A stretch of DNA of 64,000 nucleotides, from the NCBI GenBank assembly GCA_013368315.1, contig JAACJM010000270.1, positions 44,121-108,120 on the forward strand, read 5' to 3'. This DNA is from Tetrapyrgos nigripes. Taxonomy: Eukaryota > Basidiomycota > Agaricomycetes > Agaricales > Campanellaceae. Below the pieces are notes generated by a model that saw only the letters and a program-made list of their open reading frames with translations, was not told where the DNA came from and made no database searches. The position numbers were made by a program, and so were the translations under genes. Of the stretch, positions 43,890 through 53,906 are shown piece by piece (the first letter of the stretch is position 1; each line of letters starts with the position of its first letter).

Positions 43890-45528
43890 TTGATCAGTGG
43901 GACCACCTATTCTCAGAATCTGAAGACTTCCACTAGTGTATGTCCAGAAGCGGAAACCCTAGAACCCGATCACGATCACGCACCGCATCCTGAATCCCCA
44001 GTCGTACCTCCTCACCTCTCACCCTCACCTGTATCTGTCGACCCCACGCATACCACCCCCAGTGACAGAAAGACTACCACATTTCGATTAACCACCAGTG
44101 GGACAACTGTCAAAACAATCTGTGTCCATACCGACTCTCTATACACAATCGAGTCCTCACTCAAACAGAACTAGGATACGGCCTAGAGCCCATACAATCA
44201 TCTGGACAACACGAGGTACCAGAACCTACTCCCAAACCAGAACTCCCACTCTCCCTGTCGAACCACAAAGCCCCCTTAGTACCCCCAGTGCAATCCAAGA
44301 ACCCATATCCGTTCCTCCCCATCAAATAATCGATCTTCAGGACATCCTCTCTAACCTCGGAATGTCTGAGCACAACGAGCCCGCCTCAGCTACTGCTGCT
44401 GCAGGAGGAACAAATAGACCTCCCGCTGATGCCGATACCCTCTCTGATGATGACCAGCTCCCAAACAAAACCACGAAGGAAAGAGGATCGAAACCGGAAA
44501 AGTTTACAGGAGAACGAAACTTGGCGAAGGATTGGTTAGCCGAGTTCAACAACTACGTCCGACTTAACGAAGGAGTATACCCCACAGAAAATGAGAAGAT
44601 AGCACTATTTCTCACACTCTTCATGGGAGAAAGAGCAGGGCAATGGGCTCACAATATGATGGTGAAAATCTATGAAGAAGACGATGATTTCAGTGATAGC
44701 GACGAGGAGTATTGGAGCACCAACAAAGAATCGTCGCTAGGGTCAAAGAAGAAGAAGAAGTGGACATTGCGAGAAGTAAAGCAACAATTCCTACACAACT
44801 TCAAGCCAATGTCCTGGAAAATGCAAGCACAAGCAAAGATAGAGGTCATAAGGATGGAAGGAGCATTGGTGGATATAGATAAGTACAATTCTGAATTTGA
44901 GTTATACGCTAAAGATACTGGCTATAACAATGAAGGTTTAATGAAGTACTATCAAAAAGGGCTCCCGAAAGGATTGGCAGACTGAATCTCCTACCTACCA
45001 TCCCAACCCAGAACTCTTGAGACGCTACAGAAAGCCGCAGTCAGACAACACATGATTTGGGTAGAAAGGCAGATCGAGAAGGCTCTATGGAGTAAACAAC
45101 GAGGGGAAGGAGAGAGGCAGACCAAAAGATCGCAGAATATGGGAGGCAGTCGAACGAGAAGCATGGAAGTAAATGCCTTCCAAAACAATAACCCAGGTGC
45201 ATCCCCAAAAATTAAATACCCGCCTAAACTGACAAACGAGGAAAGGGAAAGAATGAAGAAGGAAGGACGATGCTTCGGCTGTCGCGGACTAGGACATACT
45301 ACATTTAACTGTCCTACGTTCCCTAGATCCACCACGAGCAGTTCAGACAACACAACTGAGAAACCTTCGATCAGGGCAGCTACTACTGAACCTTCACCCT
45401 CCAGAACCAATACCATCATGAAGGAAATTGCCGAAGAATTCACTGCCAAAGTTAGGGCGCTATCTGGGGAAGAGAGGGAGAAGGCAACGGGTTACTTGAA
45501 GGACCTCATAACAGAATCGGATTTTTGA
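43890..45528 (+). pseudogene. Gypsy Gag (capsid and zinc knuckle)
   Basis: The frame from 44368 starts MSEHNEPASATAAAGG, passes an acidic linker, then a retrotransposon Gag capsid domain: KPEKFTGERNLAKDWLAEF, ALFLTLFMGERAGQWAHN and KYNSEFELYAKDTGYNNEG. It is stopped by TGA at 44983 right after GLPKGLAD. Homology resumes at ISYLPSQPRTLETLQKAAV and runs to a CCHC zinc knuckle CFGCRGLGHTTFNC (about 45271-45312). The knuckle would bind genomic RNA. The TGA stands where CGA (Arg) is expected. Gag ends at 45526-45528. Confidence 0.85.
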
Positions 45529-46616
45529 ACACCTCCCCTGTCACGTCGTCAGGAGGAGGAATATGGACATATATACCAGTAAAAAATAGGCAATACACGA
45601 GCCTTATACCCTTTCGTAAGCCACAATTCCCATCTAAGCTAAGAATCACGGCAATCACTCAAAATCGACAGATTTCCTCAATAGAACTAGAAACAGAATT
45701 AATCAGTAAAATAACTGGACGAAAAATCGACGCAATCGCTTTACTGGACAGCAGAGCAGAAGGAGTTATTATCAACAACACTTTCGCTCAAAAACATCAC
45801 CTGAATCGAATCCCCGTAGAAAAACCCTTCCCAGTACAAAATGTTGACGGATCCGAAAACGTTATGGGATGGGTGACACATTACATCATCCAAAAGTTAC
45901 AGATCTATACACAAGATCGAAAATCGTATCACAAGGAAACTTCCAAATTTTATATTACAGACATCGGTAAACACGATATCATTCTAGGAACCAACTGGCT
46001 AGAACACCACAACCCAGAAATCAACTGGGTGACCTCAGAAGTTAACTTGATGCGCTGTGACAATACCTGTGTGCTAGAGAATCCACCGGTTAAAATCAGA
46101 GCTAAGTCGAATACACATCCCACGGAACCAAGACAACCTGAAGTAGTTGATCCTAGAACATATCATCAGGAATATCAAGTGTTATACAAAGAACCTACAG
46201 GACCCTATAAACCAGTAGCACAGCTGAAGATAGCAGGACAACGACGAAGATCACGGTCTCAGAACACTCGCTCGAAACCGATCGAATTAGGAGCACCGTC
46301 ATCCTCAGAAGATACAACTGGACAATGGGACGTTCCACACCAATGGAGCGAACTCACCATGGAATATATTAATGTTCCGGAAAATCAAAATGAAGAGTCA
46401 TCAGAAACCAAGCTGAGTATCCGAGCAGTTTTTACAAAAGCACAACAAATCACTGAAAACAAACCAACAATAGACCAACCAACATCACTAGAAGAACGAA
46501 TCCCCAAACAATATCACAATTACTTATCGGTATTTGATAAAGAAACCTCAGAACATCTACCCCAAAGAAGCAGTTGGGACCATGCAATCGAACTACGAGA
46601 AGACTTTCAACCGTGA
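45525..46616 (+). pseudogene. Gypsy aspartic protease and N-terminal reverse transcriptase part
   Basis: Overlaps the gag stop by 4 nt in another frame. It shows IDAIALLDSRAEGVIINNTF, the position of the retroviral-like protease active site; the usual Asp-Ser/Thr-Gly reads Asp-Ser-Arg here, so the catalytic Gly is lost (GGA to AGA). Then DIILGTNWLEHHNPEINW, and the pre-RT segment IPKQYHNYLSVFDKE and RSSWDHAIEL. A TGA at 46614-46616 ends it just inside the reverse transcriptase. The mutation in the active-site triad should abolish protease activity. Confidence 0.8.
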
Positions 46617-47756
46617 ACATGCAAAACATACCCTCTATCACCAAACGAACAAACCGATGAAAATCTCAAAAAAGGGTACATTAAACCATCGAAGTCACCC
46701 ATGGCAAGTCCTTTCTTCTTCGTCAAAAAAAAGGATGGAAAACTATGACCCGTACAGGACTACAGAGAGCTCAACAAGGGCACCATAAAGAACGCGTATC
46801 CCTTACCACTTATCCCAGAATTGATCGACAAACTCAAAAATGCACATGTATTCTCCAAGATCGACCTATGATGGGGATATAACAACGTCTGGATCAAGGA
46901 AGGGGATGAATGGAAAGCCACCTTCAAGACCAATCGAGGACTTTTTGAACCAACGGTCATGTTCTTTGGACTTATGAATTCACCCGCCACCTTCCAAGCA
47001 ATGATGAATACAATCTTTAAGGATCTCATTGATCAAGGGAAGGTCGTTATTTACATGGATGACATTCTCATATTAACCCATGATTTATCAGAACACCATG
47101 AACTCATACGAAAGGTGTTACAACGCTTACGGGACAACGACTTATATGCAAAACCGGAAAAATGCACTTTCGAAACCGATAAGGTCGATTTCCTAGGTCT
47201 TATCGTCTCCCTCAACACCTTAGCAATGGATCCCGCCAAGGTAGCAGGAGTAATCGATTGGCCAACACCAAAAACAGTGAAGGAAGTACAAGCATTCGTG
47301 GGATTTGGAAACTTTTACAGACGATTCATCAAAGACTTCTCAAAAATCGCACAACCACTGTTCAACCTAACAAAGAAGGATAACCAATGGGGTTGGGGAA
47401 TGGAAGCAGAGAAAGCCTTCCAAACCCTCAAAACGGCTTTCACTTCCAGACCAGTCCTATTAATGCTCAATCATACCAAACCATATCAAGTAGAAGTTGA
47501 CGCATCGGAATATGCAACAGGAGGGATACTCATGCAAACTGGAGACAACAATCGATGGCATCCAGTGGCCTATATCTCCAAGTCGCTCTCCGAGACGGAA
47601 CAAAACTATGACATCCACGACAAGGAATTGCTTGCGATCATACAAGCATTAGAAGCATGGCGACACTACCTTGAAGGAGCCCCACACTCGATCAAAATCT
47701 TGACCAATCATCATAACCTAACATACTTCCAGACGGCTCAAAAACTCAGCCGATGA
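46617..47756 (+). pseudogene. Gypsy reverse transcriptase and RNase H
   Basis: Reading frames change in 46617-46960, with a TGA at about 46869 in the conserved DL(R)WGYNN motif and an Arg-to-Trp change in VWIKEGDEW. From 46959 one clean frame holds MFFGLMNSPATFQAMMN, the catalytic YMDDILI (about 47053-47073), FLGLIVS and the RNase H part VEVDASEYATGGIL, ending in a TGA after KLSR at 47754. It would make cDNA in the particle if intact. All stops match C-to-T (CGA to TGA) changes. Confidence 0.85.
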
Positions 47757-48650
47757 CAGGCACGCTGGGCATTGTTCCTTACACAATTTGAGTTCTCCTT
47801 GCTCCATAAGCTGGGAAGCCTCAACAAAGTGAATCCATTGTCCAGACGACCAGATCATCAAGTTGGAATAGAAAATGACAATGCCAACAGGGTCTTACTC
47901 GATCCTAAATTCTTCCATATCCGAGCAACCAGACAAGGGACTGTAACTACCATAGGAGACGTAGAACTACAGCGAAGGATCAAAGAGGCCCCCAAAAGGG
48001 ACCTCAAAGTAGTGAGTGCCCTCGACATCATTCTACGGAACGGACCACGGTCTCTGGTAAAGAATCTACAGGAATGGAACTACGAGGACAGGATCATATT
48101 GTTCCGTGGCAAAATCTATGTCCCAGCCAACAATGATCTCCGACGAGACATCGTAAAATTGCACCACGACTCTCTAGCAGCGGGACACCCAGGAAGATAC
48201 AAAACCTACGAACTAGTCAGCAGAGAGTTCTGGTGGCCGGGTATGTCGGTATTCGTCAGAGACTACGTAAACAGCTGCACCAAATGTCAACTGACGAAAC
48301 CCAATCATCATCCGACCCGAGTTCCCTTGATACCTACCGAAATTCCAGACTGACCCTTCAGAACTATCACCACCGACTTCATCACGGATCTCCCTGAATG
48401 TAAAGGTTTCAACGCAGTACATGTCGTGATTGACAGGTCAACAGGATGATGACGATGGATGGACCCAACCAGACTGGCAGCCTGATTCATCGGTCTGGGG
48501 ATCAGTAACTAACCCGACCGGGTGGGAGGATGTCGCAGAGCAGGGGCCTGAAACATGGCCAGACGAATCAGAGTTGACAAGAACACCCTTCGACAAATGG
48601 AAAAGGTATTACAGTAACTGGTGTACAAGCTCCAGTGTAAGCTCGTCATA
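47757..48650 (+). pseudogene. Gypsy integrase with internal deletion
   Basis: Begins QARWALFLTQFEFSLLH, then the H2C2 zinc-binding domain (HHDSLAAGHPGRYKTYELVS ... CTKCQLTK, about 48160-48300), a TGA in IPD*PFRTITTDFITDLPE (first catalytic Asp visible) and HVVIDRS. At about 48445 the sequence jumps to an unrelated-looking Trp/Asp-rich C-terminal tail (WTQPDWQPDSSVWGSVTNPT) and stops at 48649-48651. The remaining catalytic Asp and Glu region, normally ~150 residues, and the GPY/chromodomain part are absent. Integration would be impossible. Confidence 0.8.
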
Positions 48651-48662
48651 AGAAGGGGGTAG

Positions 48663-49112
48663 TGTCATGAATCGCCGCTGTATTTACCTCCCTATTCATT
48701 TCTTAACTCCACAGACTACTATTCACTTCTTAACTCCAACTACTATTCATTTCCCTCATATTCCCATCATCATCTTCCTTATCTACGGTTACCATCACTT
48801 GATCTGACATGTACATCTTTTATCTCCTTCAATTCCTATCTCCATGGACATTCTCACTTATTCATTTACTCTCTATTCACTTCTTTTACATATATACCAA
48901 GAGGTTTGTAACTAGTTCTTTAGTCTGTTCACTTCGTCTCCACTCTGCTCTCAGTACAGTGCAGTGTTGAGCATAGTCAGCTACTCATACGTCTCTCACC
49001 TCTACTACTCCCCTACATCTCTTTTCCTTCTCTCGTCTCTTATATCTCGTCAATCTATCTTGCTCATTGTGTGACTTGGGTGGTTAATTGCTAAGTGACA
49101 ACATCCTTGACA
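48663..49112 (+). repeat. 3' LTR of the gypsy element
   Basis: 450 bp, preceded by the polypurine tract AGAAGGGGGTAG (48651-48662). Confidence 0.92.
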
Positions 49113-49990
49113 ACAAGTTCCTGACATGATATAAAGTAGAGACTGATGACAGTTTGGTATTTTTGTCGAAGAACTGGGTTGACTGGAGATTTGTTTTTTA
49201 TAGGATAATATCCTGCAGGTAATGGGGTAGCAGAAGCTTTCACGTTTTGCATACCACATTGTTCTAGTACCTTCTCAAGGTAGGTGCATTGATCAAGATA
49301 GATTTTGCTGCGTTTCCTGACGATGTTCATCCTAAGAAATTCTTTGGCATTGCCAAGATCCCTGCATTCCCATTTCTTCATAAATCTCACTTTTAGTTTG
49401 AGAACTAGTTGTCTGTCTGCTCCACAGAAAAGGGCATCATCAACATAAATAACGGCAATGACAATGCATTCGTTTTTGTTATATATGAAGATTCCAGCAT
49501 CAGAGTTGATTCTTTTGAAACCAAGTTCTGCCATGGACTTATTGAGACCTTTCCACCAAGCAAGACCGGCTTGCTTAAGTCCATATAGAGCACAAAGTAA
49601 CCGGATGACTTTGCACTCTTTTCCAGGTTCTATAAAACCTTCCGGTTGTTCCATATAGATCTCTTCTTCAAGTATGCCATAAAGATAGGCACTACGGACA
49701 TCGACACCTGAGATGTGCCAATTATTGAGGGCTGCCAATGTGAAGGTAAGGTGCACCGTCTCGAAGCAAACAACTGGAGAGAAGACTTGATCGAAGTCTA
49801 GACCTTCAATCTGAGAAAAACCTTTAGCAATGAGTCTCGCCTTCTTTCAACCATCAGTTTTGATGTCAAAGACCCATCAGTTTTGTATGACTTTCCTATT
49901 CTCAGGATGATCTACAAGTTGGAAAGTTCCACGCCTGCGAAGTACCTCTAGTTCTTCAGGACAAGCGATTTTCCATTCCTCTTGCTCTCT
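49113..49990 (-). pseudogene. Copia element 2 polyprotein, reverse transcriptase part
   Basis: Minus strand: KARLIAKGFSQIEGLDFDQV, FSPVVCFETVHLTFTLAALN, GVDVRSAYLYGILEEEIYM, LCALYGLKQAGLAW and the catalytic VIYVDDALFC. Two TGA stops occur at the start (QN*WVFDIKTDG*KKAR), both where Arg is expected. It ends at the ACAAG target duplication of the gypsy element and continues at 42697. Confidence 0.85.
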
Positions 49991-50011
49991 ATCTGGTAGG
50001 AGCAATATTTC

Positions 50012-50686
50012 TCAGAGTGTCCATTCGCAGGGAGATTTAGATTCAATTGCATGATTAAGCAAGAGATTTATTAACTGTACTCCCCCTTCCCAGCAGAGTT
50101 GTGCCTGATCTTCAAAAAGATTGTCGTTTCCATCTGTATTAGATGCAGAGTGCTCATCATTGGATGTGGATGTTTGTGGCTCTTCTGAGTTACTTTGTCC
50201 TGTAGAACTAGGACTGGGATCCTGTGGTTCTGCAGCTGCAGTCCCATGTGGCTGGTTTAGCTGTCGCCATGCCTCACGTTCTCTTGCGGCTCTTTCAGTG
50301 TTGTGTTTATCAGCATTGTATGCATGCACACCAGGGGGCGGAGTGCTCCCCTGTCTCCAGGCTTGATTAGAGTCTGGTACAAATGTTTTTGGTGCTTTCC
50401 TGTCACGTTGAGTTTGTCTAGGTGCAGGAGGTGGATTTGGTGATTGCCTTGGTCGCCTCGGAGGTGTTTGTGGAAGCTGAGGTGGTGTTTCAGGTTCTGA
50501 TTCAGATCTTGAGGGCAGCATTTCCAGAGGTGATCTCTGCAGACTCTGTCTGCCAGCATCATCATGCTGAACATCAGGTCTCCTTTTGGAAGGTGCATTG
50601 GTAGGTATGTAGAAATGTTTGTCTTCATCTTTGCTGAACATTTGATGAGTATCCTCGTTAGGATTGGTTGGTACATCTTTTGACAT
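50012..50686 (-). pseudogene. Copia element 2 polyprotein, low-complexity linker between integrase and reverse transcriptase
   Basis: Open frame of 224 codons, Pro/Ser/Gln-rich (TPPQLPQTPPRRPRQSPNP, PSPSSTGQSNSEEPQTSTSN), ending with CWEGGVQLINLLLNHAI and a TGA. This region is normally continuous with the flanking domains; it is not a separate gene. Confidence 0.75.
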
Positions 50687-51684
50687 TATAGGTAGTCTTT
50701 TAGAGTTTGTTGTGCTTTTATATCACATCGAGGAAAAAGGGTTTCATTGAATACTGCTTGTGGTGCAGTGAATTTTGCATTGTTTTTTCTCATGAATAGA
50801 TTGCCATGACCACCTGGTGCTGGACCAAGGTAGGTCATAAGTTCTGATTTTGAAGCAAGTTTGTTCTTTTGAACTTTCTCGGGAACATAGACATACGCTC
50901 CACAGCCAAGTACATGTAGGTGGTCCATATGAGGCTTTTCTTTTTCCAGAACTTCATATGGCATTATCCAGTTATGTTGCCACATCAGAGTGCATGTATA
51001 TAAATGCAATGCATGTATAACACAAAATTCCCACCAGCCGTCAGGAAGACATGCGTGTTTGTGCATCACTTCAGCCTTATCCATTATTGTGTGCATAAGG
51101 CACTCAGCATGACCATTTTGTTGGGGGGTGTATGGTGCACTTTGAAGGATCTTGATGCCTTTGTCTTTCAACATTTCGACGAAGGCACCTTTAGTATATT
51201 CTCCCCCTGCATCAGACATCCATTGTTCGACTTTTGTCTTGTATTGATTTTCAACCATGGCAAGCCATTGTCGAGTTGCATGGATTGGTGTTTTCTTATT
51301 GTTTAACAGAATTGCCCATGTGTTGGACGTAGAGTCATCCAAAAAGATTATTGTATGATTGAATTTGTGATATGATTCAATGGGAAATTCTTTAAGATCT
51401 GAATGAATTAACTGAAAGGGACACATAGCCTGTCTTTCTGATGGTGGGTAAACTCATTGTGGTGTTTTTCCTTTGAGACATCCACAGCAAATTGGTGTTT
51501 CTTTAGGAATGTTGAATTCTGGCCAGCCATCAGTATGTGTTCAGAGGTGTTTGAGAACATCATGAGAAGGGTGACCTACGCATTGATGTGCCAAGTCGAA
51601 GTTGATCTCATAGATCATAGTGTCTGCCAAGGAGGCGATGTTCGTTTTGGTATGAGGAATATAGTAAATAGTGTCTTCTGGTGA
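50687..51684 (-). pseudogene. Copia element 2 integrase with GAG-pre-integrase domain
   Basis: Integrase core in the frame to 51426: QLIHSDLKEFPI (first Asp), MSDAGGEYTKGAFVEML (second Asp) and QQNGHAECLMHTIMDKAE (Glu). Upstream, at 51427-51684, the zinc-binding part is readable as HQCVGHPSHDVLKHL and CCGCLKGKTPQ but has TGA stops after DVLKHL and KTPQ and near 51680. The catalytic triad is preserved but the protein is interrupted at several points. Confidence 0.8.
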
Positions 51685-52600
51685 TCATTTGGTAAATGTT
51701 AACCAGCGACAATGCACTGTATTTCCATCTTCATCCGACACTTTGTCATACTTCATGAGCATGATCATTTTGTCTGATCCATGAACTGTTACTCTGTCTG
51801 ATTGTAGGAATGTTCCAAGTAACAGTAGCCATTGGTTTAGATTGGCAACATAATAAACAGGGGCAACTTTGAAGTAGTGAGCTCCTTGTTGTATAATGAC
51901 GGTACCAGTGGTGTTTGTTTTTGTAACTCCATTTGCAGTTTGAATGGAGATTGGATCTACTTTATGTGATTCAAAAAAGTCGGTTAAGTCAAAAGTATAA
52001 TGTGCAGATGCTCCAGAGTCAAGTAACCAGGCATTGTCATAATGTTTCTGATTGATGAGAGTATTCTTTCCCTTGCATTTCACACCAGATGAATAATAAG
52101 TCCCACAGGGACATAATATATTTGGTACATTATAAATAGAGGGGTTCAAAGAACCCAGAGGAGCAGTATGTATAAATATGTTACAAGCATGTGATAATAT
52201 TAAATCACATGCGACTGGGCTCATCATCTGCACTGTATGGGATGTGTCAGATACTCTATTCACAATGGAAGAGAAAGAGGGTGTGGTGTACCTGTAGTAC
52301 CTGCCATCATTCCAACCCTCAGAAATAATCTCCTCCTCAGAGTCAGACCTGAGGGATATAATGTTCATGTCTGGAGAATTCGACAGCATTTCGAGGCCTG
52401 GCATTGAGTCGGCATCCCTGTCGGCATCCAAGTTGGAAGCACTGGGGGACGTGGGGTTACCAACCACGCCTGGCTCCACCCCAATGAATTGGAGGCACTC
52501 ATCTGGTCGAGGTCCCCATCAATTTCCTCGAGGCCCTCATTGTACTCCCTGTCAAAATCCCCCATGTACCACTTTTGGGTCATCTCATTGCTGACCACCT
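51685..52600 (-). pseudogene. Copia element 2 protease region
   Basis: Minus-strand frame 51685-52479 includes the aspartic protease motif AWLLDSGASAHYTFDLTDFF and QTANGVTKTNTTGTVII. Upstream is an acidic linker between gag and protease. It ends in a TGA just before the GAG-pre-integrase domain. Confidence 0.75.
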
Positions 52601-53904
52601 GAAGTCACTCTTCAAGTGTAGTCCCCCATGTCGACAAGACCAGCCTCCCACATTCTGAGGCACTTGGTGTACTCCTCCTTTTCCTTTTGGAACTCCTCCA
52701 ACTCCATGCTCCCCGTGTTGGAAATGAGGCTGTCCGACAGCCTGTCGTCCTCCTCGGCCATTTTGGTGTTGTCAACTGTTCCCACGCATTTGTCCTACAT
52801 CCACCCGAAGTTGTTCCACGCTTCCTCTTGCTGTGGGGTACCCCAGTTAGTGGCACCCCAACCATTGGAAGCAGGTTGGTCGTGGGTGGTGTCAGTATTG
52901 GATTGATGGAAACCATCAGGGTACGGGGCAACGAGGTTTTGCCAATAGTATTGTTCCATGAAAGAATGTCTGTCAGAGATGATGGAGGGACGAGGAAGAG
53001 AGTTAGAGGTAGAGGCTTTGGAATGAGACATATGTTCTAGTTCAAGGTCTTTGACGAGCTCACCAGTTGGCTTAATCCCATTGTTACGAGCAGTTTTAAT
53101 AGCATTCTGGACAGATGAGAAAAATCTGTCAAAAGGCTTTACTGACTCGCTAAAGAAGGGTTTATGCACATCTTTGGTAGAGGGCTCTGTGACTGTGATG
53201 GTCAGAGTTTCCTTGAAGAACTTCGCTGCATGTATAACGTGAGAGTGTCCTGACTTAATAGGACCCATACTCTGGGCTTGTTGCTTCTGGTGTATTTGTT
53301 TACCAGTGTGTTTTCCATGTCCACAGCCTTTGCCTCTCCAAGCGCTGCTGCTGCTGTTGCTCTTCGAAGACAGGGGGTCTGCCTTTACATTTGATGGCTG
53401 TGATTTTAGTGGCATTAGCAGATTGAGATTTCTTTCTGCCACGAGTTTCCCAAGCATTGATGACAGAAGTATGTAGGGAGTCAAGGGAGCCTGTTTCGAA
53501 GGCATCAACCTCATCTTCAGTTTCCTGAGAAATGATATAAGAATAAATATCTGCAGGAAGTTTGTTGATAACAATCATGTATTGGAGATACATGGGGATC
53601 TGTGTTTTATCACCAGCGTTATTGATGTGGGTGAGATACATTTTGATGAGATCGATGGCAGCACCAGGATGTGCATTGCAGGGAATCTTGACATTCATTG
53701 CACGTTTGAAGTTCTGAAAGATTTCAGCAGCTCCAGGTTTACTATAGAGGGTTTTGAGAGTGTTCCACATCTCTTTAGCTGTTTCAATGTCTTCAAGTTT
53801 GGCACCAATGGCTTAAGAGACACAGAGTTTGATAACTCCCATGGCTTTGTCATTGTCCTTGTCCCAATCAGCAGTGCTGCCATCATCGGCAGCAATGAAG
53901 CATG
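52600..53904 (-). pseudogene. Copia element 2 Gag, distal part
   Basis: Minus strand. AIGAKLEDIETAKEMWNTLK and LYSKPGAAEIFQNFKRAMNV follow a TAA near 53815; then HPGAAIDLIKMYLTHINNAG and QETEDEVDAFETGSLDSLHT (UBN2-type copia capsid). Then ITAIKCKGRPPVFEEQQQQQ and further frame changes into 52795-53270. The N-terminal part lies at 56426-56680, separated by the pogo-like element. Confidence 0.8.
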
Positions 53905-53906
53905 TA

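Larger units (their letters stand above)
42698..49112 (+). mobile_element. Ty3/gypsy LTR retrotransposon nested in copia element 2
   Basis: 6415 bp, plus strand, with 450-bp LTRs (42698-43147 and 48663-49112) starting TGTCA and ending TTGACA. An exact 5-bp duplication ACAAG (42693-42697 and 49113-49117) lies within the host copia coding sequence. LTRs differ at roughly 15-20 positions, mostly C/T or G/A. Order: gag, protease, reverse transcriptase, RNase H, truncated integrase (gypsy order). It is inactive: several TGA stops and most of the integrase core missing. Confidence 0.95.
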
